A DNA stretch of 64,000 nucleotides from Trebouxia sp. TZW2008 (taxonomy: Eukaryota; Chlorophyta; Trebouxiophyceae; Trebouxiales; Trebouxiaceae), in the NCBI GenBank assembly GCA_002118135.1, contig BDIU01000193.1:36531-100530 (forward strand), written 5' to 3'. Both the position numbers and the translations under genes were made by a program. Positions 12,278 through 22,080 of this stretch are shown here, piece after piece (position 1 is the stretch's first letter; each line of letters starts with the position of its first letter). Below the pieces are notes generated by a model that worked only from the letters and a program-made list of their open reading frames with translations, ran no database searches and had not been told where the DNA came from.

Positions 12278-15200
12278 TTACTCCCCAACTGCCACAGCAA
12301 AAGCTGCTGCAGCCTCAGGCAGCCTAGAAACCAAGTGCTTGTCGCCGTACACATTGTCAACGCGTGATGTGGTGGGCCAGAACTTGGCTTGTCTGGTCCA
12401 GGATGCAGGGTAGGCTGCCAACTCACGGCTGTAAGGCTTGTCCCACTTGTCTGCTAGCACCTCATCTGCGGGGTGAGGTGATCCTGTCACCACATTGTTG
12501 TCCCTGCAAACCACAACCACAGATGAGTTGCGGCACCAACAATATGTGAAGGGCTTGTCCCATTTGTCTGTGAGCGCCTTGTTTGCTGGGTGGGATGACA
12601 TTGTCACTACATGGCTGTCGCTGCAGGTAACAGCCATGATGGAAATGAAAAGCAGCAAATGTCAGTGAGGACAGTGAGGGTGGTTCAATGCACAAAGGGT
12701 TGCCAGTAAGTCTGCATGGTAAGTGGACCGTTGCTCTTGCAAGCCTGGACTGCCACTCAAGCAGAAACACATGTGCAGCATGTGCAGTGGTAGTGCCAAG
12801 CTCTCTTCAAGCTGGGCATGAGGACTTACTTCTCAGCCCTGCCCTCCTCAATGTCTCTGATCTCCTCCCTGATAGCAATCATGGCATTGCAGAAGCGATC
12901 CAACTCAGCCTGCATGTCAGAGTGTACGCATTAGACAAATCCAGATCATGGCTGTACAAAGAGACTCTGCATCCTGTATTGCCATTGGTACAGACATGAT
13001 GAGATTTTGGCAACTGCTGCTGATTTGACTGGCTTGAGCACATGGCAGGCAAGCAAGTGCACCCCTACTTGAAGCTCAGCAAAGCAGTTTGAGGATGTAT
13101 TGCGACTGGCAGAAAGCTGCCGCCAGATGGCAGGGACAAGAGTGGCCTCAGAGAGCTGGATATCGCCACAGCCACAGCATTGTTAATACCATTGCATGAT
13201 CAACAAGGTACGGGGGACAATTGCATCTGATAGGCTGAAAACCCAAGAGAACAATGATCAGCAAAGAAATGAGAATAAATGCCTACCTTGCTCTCAGACT
13301 CTGTGGGCTCCACCATGAGAGTTCCTGGTACAGGCCATGACATGGTGGGGGCATGGAAACCGTAGTCTATCAGGCGCTTTGCAATGTCCTCGGGCTCAAT
13401 GCCTGCACCACAGTCAATCAGTCAAGGCATAGATCAGCTTGCAGTACAGTATAGGGCTCAAAACAGAAAGCTGGCAGGCAAGTGCTCGTCGAACAGATGG
13501 GGCTGCACTGTGATGCAGTCTGATCTGTCCTGTCAAGAAGTTGACACATATGCAAGTCAATTCATACAATACTGCCCAAGGAGCCAGTGCTTGAGCAAGA
13601 CAAGCAGATCAAAATAAGGCATTATGGCTCAAGCTGAATGCATATACAAGAGGCCAGGACTAGAAGCGTAAGACATTACAGTGATGTTCATCACACAGCT
13701 ACGAACAGACATTGGCAAGGCAAACTGTCAGAGCTTCCAGTCCTGAATCAGTGTCAGGTGTTGCAACTGACCTGCTGTGTCTTTGAGGGACCTGATGTCT
13801 AGAATGAACTCGTGGGCGCATGTGCCGTTGTTGCCCTTGTACAGCACAGGGTATGACTTCTCCAGCCTCTTGGCCATATAGTTGGCATTCAGGATGGCCC
13901 GCATTGACGCCTGCCAAGCATTAACTCTAGCATGAGTGCAGGTTCACTGTAGGCGCAAATGCAACGATGCAAAGTCACATCCTCTGCAACTAGCATACAT
14001 CAGTACAGTGGCATCGCAAATGTACATGCAAGAAAGCACATTCACATTTTGCCTGCAGGTACTTGACAAAAGAGTGCAGGCACAATTGCACTGTACAAAT
14101 GCTTGTGGTGCTGTAGTCATCACTATCATTGTGCGTTCCAGAGTCAATCAAAATCTGCCTCCCATGGGCACAAGATTCTTGTCACATGTGCATGGGATCA
14201 ACAGAGATTTGCACCAGACTTGCAGATGGAGAACACATCATTGTGTACCTGTGTAAGGCCATGTGACCCCATCATGGAGATGTATGCATACGAGATTGGC
14301 AGGATCAGCGCTGAACCATAAGGCGCTGAAGCCAAAGTGCCACAGCTCTGCTCATCAGACTTGAACCCGGGGTAGGCCCCTGTAGCTATGATGGGGTGTG
14401 TGGGTAGGAAGGGGGCTAGGTGCTCCTTGACCCCAATGGGACCCATGCCGGGACCCCCTCCACCGTGGGGGATGCAGAAGGTCTTGTGCAGATTCAAGTG
14501 ACATACATCTGCTCCAATGATGCCTGGCGCTGTCAGCCCGACCTGAGCAATCATCAGCTAGTCAGAAGCCTGGGCACATGGATGGGTACTCAACAGACTT
14601 ATGAAGCTTCTGTCCTGCAACTCACATACTGAGCAACACAGGTCTGCAGCGATGAGGTATTCTGGCATGCATGTTAGCACGATGCGCCAAAAATACAATG
14701 GCATCGTGATGGCGGTGCAGGGGCGGCATGTGTATGAGAATGCTGCATGCCATACCTGAGCATTCATGTTGGCACCATCCATGTAGACCTGGCCGCCGTG
14801 CTCGTGGATGACATTGCACATCTCGTCAATGCCCTCCTCATACACTCCATGTGTAGATGGGTATGTCACCATGAAGGCACCAAGCCTGCATATACAGCAC
14901 AGGGTGTGATAGGCTGCTTTTACAAGATGTAATACAAGATGCGTTTTGTACTGCCCATACAGCAGTACCTATGCATTGGGAACACAATTCCTGATTATGA
15001 CTTCTGGCCAAGTGGACACGATTTCGAGCAAACTTTCTCTAAATGCATCATGCCACAGTTGATTAGGCGTTCAAAAACATTAATTCAGAAACATTACTTA
15101 CTTGTCTTTGTGCTCCTGGCATTTCTTCCTCAGCTGCTCAATGTCAATGTTGCCCTTTGAGTCGACCCCAATGGCCACAACCTTCATTCCAGCCATGACA

Positions 15201-18200
15201 GCTGAGGCTGGGTTGGTGCCGTGAGCAGACGTGGGGATGATGCACACGTTCCTGTGGCCCTCGCCATTGGACTTGTGGAAACCCCTGATGGCCATGAGCC
15301 CAGCGTACTCACCCGCTGCTCCAGAATTGGGCTGTAGGGACACCTTGTCAAAGCCTGTGATCACCGCTAGCTGATGTGCAAAGTCCTGCGAACAAAAAGT
15401 GCTCTTAAGTAAGTTGCTCAGTGCAACAATGCAGACATTCCTGTGACCTTTGTGCTGAGACTTGTCAAAGCCTCTGGTGGCCATCAGACCGGCGTACTTG
15501 CCGGCTGATCCAGAGTTGCGCTGTAGTGCGGCCTTGTCAAAGCCCACGACCATGCTAAAAGGTACAGACAATGTTGTGCCACACACAATTCCGCAAGTTC
15601 TCAAAACTTTTGATTGTTGACAGCATCGCAAGCTGACTGCCAAAGCCCTGTTGCAACTGCGTCAAGAGAATGCACCGAAAGGAAGTAAGAAACAAAAGGG
15701 ATATACCTCACCCATTTCCTGATAGCTGGCAGCTTAGTCTATGGGCGCAAAGGAGCACAAAGGAATGGAAGTCATGCAGCGCTGCTAGCTCTATATCTCT
15801 CATGCTATCATTGGCACTAAGGTGAAGCAAAACAAGCCAAAAACCCAGCCTATCCACCTCTAACATCTCCTGGTAGCCAGCGGCCTGGTCCAGAGGCACA
15901 AATGGGTGTAAGGCAATTAGCATGCCCGCACACAAGCTGGAGTTCGCATCGGAAAGAGATTTGCATTGGAGACACCAAAAGGAAACAATAAACTCACCTC
16001 AAACATCTACTGGTAGCCAGCAGCTGGGTCCAGGGGCACAAAAGGATGCAGGTTGGCCAATTCAAGCCAGCTGACAGAAATCATTTTTCACTGGTGGCAT
16101 TCAGCAGCAAACTGAATTTTGGCAGTCGTTTGCCAGGCCATCATCACACAACTGCTGAGAGCTGTCTGCTGTCAGGAAAATCACCTCAAACATCTCCTGG
16201 TAGCCAGCAGCTTGGTCCAGGGGCACAAAAGGAAGCAGGTTGGCCAATTCAGGCCAGCTGGTGGGAAACATCTCGCTGGTGGCATTCAGCATCATGCTAG
16301 AATTGCTAGAACATTACCGCAGCAAATTGGATTTTGGCGGTCGTTTGCCAGGCCATCATCACACAACTGCTGAGAGCTGTCTGCTGTCAAGAGAGTCACC
16401 TCAAACATTTCCTGGTAGCCAGCAGCTTGGTCCAGGGGCACAAACGGGTGCAGGTTAGCCAACTCCGGCCAGCTGATTGGGATCATCTCACTGGTGGCGT
16501 TCAGCTTCATGGTACAGCTGCCCAGAGCAATCATGGAGTGAGCCAGGGACAAGTCCTTGTTCTCTAGCCTCTTCAGGTAGCGCAGCATCTCGTGCTCACT
16601 CTGGTACAGGTTGAAGATCTCGTTCTCAAGGTAAGGGGTGCTGCGTTGGAAGCTGCCCACTCCTGCGTCTACCTACACAATAGACATTGGCTGCTTACAG
16701 TTGTGTCAAACACTGTCAGCAGAATGCTTGAAGCTGTTCACAGTGCTCTGAACATACATCTGCAACACAGTGCTTGGCTACGCTGCTTGGAGGTTGTGCA
16801 CAGTGCTCTGAGCCATTCCCACAAGCTGCAGTTGCGGTTCTCAGACATCTCAAAAACGTCAGGAACAGGATTCTATAGACAAGGGCTCATGCTTGTCCAT
16901 GACTGGTGCTTGGATTGTTGAGCTGTGCGTTGGCCATATTTGTGCACACACATTACAGCAAAGTGACAGGCGCATTAGGATGGTGGAATGCTGACCTTTT
17001 CTGCCAGAGAAAGGGTGTCAAAGTCTGGCTTCTTGCCGCCATTCAGGACGCTGAACAGGGTGTCGACGTCCTCCACTGTTGTGGTCTCATCAAGAGCAAT
17101 GGTGACTGTTGACTTGTCCAACTTGCGCAGGTTGACATCAGCCTTGAGCGCCTGCTTCATGACCTTGTCTGCGTCTCCAACATCAACCCTGACTGTGTCA
17201 AAGAAGGGCTCTGAGCCCACCTTATGTCCTAGCTGGCGAGACCCTGCACCAGGGATATGAACACTGTTCAAACATTGCATGTTACACCCGCTTTTCAAAT
17301 GGTCCGCCAGGTCAGCCCTCGCTGAGTTGAAGAATAGCATGCACAGCTTCAATTGTCTCCAATTGGAACCAGTCCTGCATATACACATACAAATGTCAGC
17401 TAGGCTGTTGACTCTCTTAGCAGTAATTGCCGATGACTTGGGCCTGTGGTAGACCAAGTACACATCGACAACGCATTGGCTATGACCCAAACCCGCCTGA
17501 CAGGTGATGCATTGTCATCGTTGTAGCTTTACCTTCTGCGAGTATGCAGACCGTATCATTGACTCTCTTGGCAGGGTCTCAGTCCCTTGGACCCTTGTCA
17601 CACCGCACACATGGCAGCAAAGTTGGCCAGCAGGGCCTAGGCGATATAGGTTGTCCTTGTGTACTACACACTATACTAAACACTACCAATCGCTGACTCA
17701 ACATGTACCTTCGGTGACGATGCAGGCTAGGACATTGACCCTCTTAGCAATGGGTTCCAGCCCCTTGGGCCCATGGTACACCGCGTACATGGCAGTGATT
17801 GTGGCCAGCAAAGCCTGGGAATGCAGACAAGTAGATGGTGTATGCACTTGATCTAGTACGCAATACAGAATCAATGGGTGACAGAAGTCATACCTTCAGC
17901 AAGGATGCAGGCTAGGCCGTTGACCCTCTTGGCAATGGTTTCCAGCCCCTTAGGGCCATGGTAGACAGCGTACATGGCGGCAATGTTGGCCAGAAGGGCC
18001 TGCGCAGTGCAGATGTTGGAGGTAGCCTTGTCACGACGGATGTGCTGCTCCCTGGTCTGCATGGCCATGCGCAGCGCCTCCTTGCCGTTGGCATCCTTGC
18101 TCACACCTGAAGAACAGATACATATCAGTAGCACGTCACAGAAACAGACACAGATGAACAAACACAAATACATGGTTGGATGAACGGATGAATGCATGGA

Positions 18201-21200
18201 TAACAGATGCACGCAGGCATGGGCAACACCCCTGTGGTCGAGTGAATATGTTATATGCTGTGGTGGGGCTTTGACCCACACTTGCAAGCAACGAATATAT
18301 TGTTGAGTACAGTAGCTGATGCTTGAAAACTTGAACTGCTTATCGAAAAGCAGCTGCACCCATGACAGCAAGTCACTCACCAATAATGCGACCTGGCATG
18401 AGCCTTTTGTTCTCGTTCGCACAGGCCAGGAAGGCTGCGTGGGGACCTCCATATCCCATGGGCACCCCAAAGCGCTGGGCTGACCCCACCACAATGTCGG
18501 CGCCCCACTCCCCTGGAGGTGTCAGCTGGGTGCAGGCCAGCAGGTCAGTGGCTACCACCAGCTTTGCCTTGGCTTCCTTGGTCTTGTTGGCCAAGTCCTG
18601 CACTGACAGGAATTGTCAAGCCAATGCATCAGGTGAGACTGATATACGCTCTTTCAGCAACACCCTGACTGCGGACAAATGCTCGACTGGTTGCTGACTG
18701 CCAATGCACTTTATTGCTGCAAGAACACAGCAAAACTCTGCAAGCTGCTGAAAAACTGCAGACATGCAGTCACCCCAAATTTCTGATGCTGCCATGTTCA
18801 TAAGGCAATGTTACAGACTGATACCCACAGCAGCGCAAGGAAGCCGTTGACGCTGTCATGCAGAATACAAATGACAGCTGCTCTGACCTTGTGCTCATGG
18901 AGCCATCAGTTGCAGAATACTGCAGAAAATGAAAACTGGGAGCAATACACCTAGCTATGGTCACAAAACATACGTAGAGAGAGAGAGAGAGTGTGTGGTT
19001 TTACATCCTTTAGCCAGCCAACAAGGCTGATCACATGTGCCACACTGTGGCAATGACTATATGTCCATGAAATTCAGGCAGTCTATGACATAGTGAAACA
19101 CCCCCAAATGATAGTAGTCACGACCCAGAAAACGTATGACAGCTGCTCTGACCTTATAGTCATGGACAGATCCGTCCGTGGCAGGATACTGCACCAGGAC
19201 TCCCGACACATCCTTATCCACATTGAAGCTGTTCTCGTCTCCAACCTCAACTGTAAGTCCCAGCCCATCAGCCCGGGACTGCAGCACTGCAATGGTCTGT
19301 GGGTGCACCTTGTCCTGCAGCACACATGGCAAAGTCAGCATGCATAGGTGTGCTTAAGTGGCCAAGGCGAGTGAGACAAAAGATACAAAAACGTGTTATG
19401 ATGCTTGCTTGTTCAGGCTGCTCGGGACTAAAACAAAGCTTGTCCCGCCCTGGTTTACTCCGGGGTGCCTCGGGGTGCACTGGGGTTGTTAGGGCCAGTC
19501 CTGATTGTGTTACGGTCAGGACTGGTTCTGACAGTAAGGCTAATGCAAGCTTGTTGATATAGGTACACAGCTCATATTGCATGACGTCCTCATGGATGAC
19601 TGTTGATGATGTTTGTTGCATCAGAAAGGTGTACATGAGAGGCATGGTTTTGCAGTGATGCTTTGTCAATATAAACATGATAGGGGTGTGTCGCAGGTGC
19701 ATACCGAGACAAGGAACTTGAGCTTCTTCTGCCTGGACAGGGCTGTGCACATGGTCATGGCCTCGGCTGCAGCTGTGGCCTCATCCAAGAGGGAGGAGTT
19801 GGACATGGGCATGCCCGTCAAGTCACACACCATGGTCTGGAAGTTCAGCAGAGACTCCAACCTGCCAAGCAGCCATTTGCACTTGATGTTTCGCCTGATG
19901 AAATACATTTGTGTCTTGCAGCAGAAGGTAAGCAGCAGACGCCTCAGCAAGCACATAGTCCATGGCAGAGTCCCCCCATGCATGCATGCTTGCATGCATG
20001 CACACTGTGGGGATGTGCTTGGCCAAAGGTGCCTTTGCATCATGCAAGCATAATTGAAGTTGCTAGCTGTATAAATAGCATGACACAGCTAGCAACTTCA
20101 ATCATGCTTGCATTATGAAAAGGCATCTTTGCTAGCTGTGTCATGCTATTGGCACAGCTTGAGAACATGAGAAAAGCAAAAAGGACGGCAGGCGAGGCAT
20201 TCTCCTGCTCTGAGCAGTCTCTGACTTGCAGGGGCTAATCTGCATATACCTGCTCGGCTTTGATGTGAATGGCTAATGCTGAAGATGCAGGTTGACATCA
20301 GGTCAATCAGCCTTGCAATATGTGCAATGCACTATCTGTGCAGTTACATGACTTTGAAGCAGGAAGCAGAACATAGCAGAAGCTCTGTACCTGCCCTGAG
20401 CAATCTCTGACTGGTAAGGAGTGTACTGTGTGTACCATCCTGGGTTTTCCAGCAGGTTGCGCGCTATGACTGGAGGTAGCATTGTATTGTGGTAGCCCAT
20501 ACCGATGTATGTCTTGTTGACTTTGTTCTTTGATGCCATCTTCCTGCAGATCATTGCAGTGCCTTTGAAGAATGCATCGCAGCCAAGAACACCAAGCCAC
20601 AATACCATTTGTAGGCGCTAGGCCACAAATGCCATAATCTGGATGCTAGTTCGATGATGAGGGTGGAGATTGCAGCCTTGCCATGCTGTCATGCTTAAGA
20701 TGTGTATGGTGTTTGTTGTTTCAAAAACACCTTATGTTAAGCTCTCGGGGGTGACGGGGGTTTTGTCCTTGGTTAGATACTGTTCGATTCTTCCTGGGAA
20801 GGTGTCAAGCCAAGCCAGCAGCATCGGAAGCATGTGATGCAGTGCAGGCTGCCATGTCAGTCTGACAGGCTTCCACATGCAGCCCTCATTGCGTTTGACA
20901 GCACACACAGTTGCTGTCTTGTATTCAAACAGGAGGGCCTATGTTAAAGTGGGCCTGATGCTGTACAGCAAAGTTAGTGCTAGAGCAGGGTCTGTCAGTC
21001 AGTCATACTTGAACATGGCAAGAAAGCCGCTCTCTGTGTAGCCATCTGTGTATTTTCCCATGTCCATGACCTCCTTGCGCTTGATGGTCTTGGGCACAGT
21101 TGCATCCACAAGCTCCTCAATGGAGCCGAAGCCGGTGATCTTCACCATCTCAGCCACATCCTCCTCTGAGGCGCTGTTGTGGCGAAACGCAAACCTGCGA

Positions 21201-21686
21201 CGAGTTGAGAAGCGTGATCATGCCGACCATCGAGTGCAGTGTGCTGGTGAGGGTAGCACTGGCTAAAACACAGTGCAATGTGAGATGGCTTGGCGTTTGT
21301 CTGGGTGTGACCAAAGAAGTGGACGAGCATTCTTGCTGCCTGCGACCTACGTGTCGCTGGGCTGTAGCGCCTGTGTGGCTATGTGCTGTCTCCAGACATC
21401 ATTGCCCGCTGTCACGCCCCTCAAAAGCTCTCTGATTGGGGACCCTATGCAAAAACAGCGCAGACAAGTCAGCAAGCTTTTGATCTGTGGCTGCAGTACG
21501 GCTGTCGGGAACAGGCCTACCTGATGCGATAGGCGCCTGACACGAGTGCAATCTGCTGGATGCGCAGGTAGAGAACGAGGGTCGTCCAAATGACGCGTCG
21601 CTAAGACAAGCAGTTTGAGTGCCGCTGCCTTTAGAGACTCTGAACAGTGTAGTCGCGGCTTTCTGTAGACGCCCAACTCGACCCAT
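12278..21686 (-). CDS. GLDP: Glycine decarboxylase P protein (glycine cleavage system), mitochondrial
   Basis: PLP enzyme that decarboxylates glycine and passes the aminomethyl group to H protein in the mitochondrial glycine cleavage complex (photorespiration, C1 supply). Seventeen exons: 21,686-21,521; 21,444-21,351; 21,194-21,009; 20,543-20,391; 19,861-19,705; 19,314-19,153; 18,597-18,381; 18,106-17,894; 17,243-16,996; 16,672-16,400; 15,385-15,102; 14,885-14,756; 14,542-14,249; 13,910-13,772; 13,402-13,287; 12,909-12,830; 12,503-12,278. They sum to 3,138 nt, that is 1,045 aa plus TAA, normal for the family, with every phase consistent. The N-terminus [19 protein letters not shown] is Arg/Ser-rich with no early acid, typical of a mitochondrial presequence. 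Family landmarks: [52 protein letters not shown], the PLP-lysine region [20 protein letters not shown], and the C-terminal [14 protein letters not shown]. Many introns contain decayed copies of neighbouring exons. Confidence 0.96.
12549..12620 (-). pseudogene. Echo of the 5' part of P-protein exon 17
   Basis: On the minus strand, a CTGCAG acceptor is followed by a 72-nt block reading [20 protein letters not shown]. The true exon (12,503 down) reads [20 protein letters not shown]. The copy runs on through DKPF and then diverges where the true exon continues YSREL. It lies 5' of exon 17 in the intron and would lead to a stop if used. Confidence 0.8.
15436..15556 (-). pseudogene. Echo of the central part of P-protein exon 11
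   Basis: Reads [20 protein letters not shown] and then [20 protein letters not shown], against the true exon's [20 protein letters not shown] and [20 protein letters not shown]. It has no acceptor in phase and drifts into unrelated sequence. It is positioned just 5' of exon 11. Confidence 0.85.
15706..16298 (-). pseudogene. Four serial echoes of the 3' part of P-protein exon 10
   Basis: Blocks beginning at about 16,185, 15,998, 15,858 and 15,706 each repeat the end of exon 10 (core [12 protein letters not shown] in the true exon at 16,400) plus its donor and the start of the intron. The 16,185 copy is open and keeps GAG|GTGA. The 15,998 copy has internal stops (YQ then TAG). The two furthest are shortened and more diverged. 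Decay increases with distance from the true exon. Confidence 0.88.
17388..17814 (-). pseudogene. Three serial echoes of the 3' half of P-protein exon 8
   Basis: Blocks at 17,709-17,814, 17,533-17,636 and about 17,388-17,490 repeat the 106-nt end of exon 8 (core [17 protein letters not shown]). The nearest copy is exactly 106 nt, fully open, and followed by a GTACATG donor. The middle copy is 104 nt with an in-frame stop and a frameshift. The third keeps only scattered identity ([14 protein letters not shown]). Confidence 0.88.
18853..18925 (-). pseudogene. Echo of the 3' end of P-protein exon 6 plus donor intron
   Basis: Reads [17 protein letters not shown] against [17 protein letters not shown] across the exon 6 donor at 19,153. 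The following bases TGACAGCTGCTCTGACCTT are shared with the true junction. The copy lies 3' of exon 6 within its downstream intron. Confidence 0.75.
20027..20128. repeat. Long inverted repeat (44-nt arms, 14-nt loop) in P-protein intron 4
   Basis: Arms 20,027-20,070 and 20,085-20,128 are reverse complements at 40 of 44 positions by eye. The loop is ATAAATAGCATGAC. Bases 20,075-20,093 are matched again in inverted orientation just downstream (about 20,130-20,148). It could be a precursor-like hairpin RNA or a foldback element. Confidence 0.85.
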
Positions 21687-22080
21687 TCCTGATTTTGAAA
21701 TGTTTGTGCGCTGCTGGAGATGCTACAGCGCTACCGATGGAACGAGGCGACTTATGCCTTCAGCTCTGTGCAGTGACCACGCCTGGTAGCGAAAGCCTCG
21801 GTCGGGGAAGAAGTATGGTTCCCCAAAATAGATTCACGATTATCTGGCGTTCGTAATACAAGAATCAGCATTAGTAATATACTACATGCTATGCAGCTCT
21901 GTTCTTCTTCATCATGACACAAAGCATCACGACCTGTTCGAAGTTCGAAGAACGAGCCGACCTTGCGCGCACCAGACGATGACCATGCCGCTGCCGAGAG
22001 CGGCATGCTTGTCGGTGTCGCATCGGATCCTTTCATGCAATTGGATATACTGTAATTGAACGGCCTACGGCCTGCCGTTC
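21687..22080. promoter_or_regulatory. 394-bp divergent promoter region, P protein / GT31
   Basis: The start codons of the two genes face away from each other across this interval, so it must carry both promoters or one shared bidirectional promoter. No clear TATA pair was seen. A small palindromic block (AACGGCCTACGGCCTGCCGTT) sits just before the GT31 start, at about 22,058-22,078. Confidence 0.5.

Noticed and set aside
17709..17814. Treating the open exon 8 copy as a mutually exclusive exon
   Set aside because: It starts in phase 0 after exon 8 ends in phase 1, and exon 8 has no internal GT at the corresponding point, so no in-frame use is possible.
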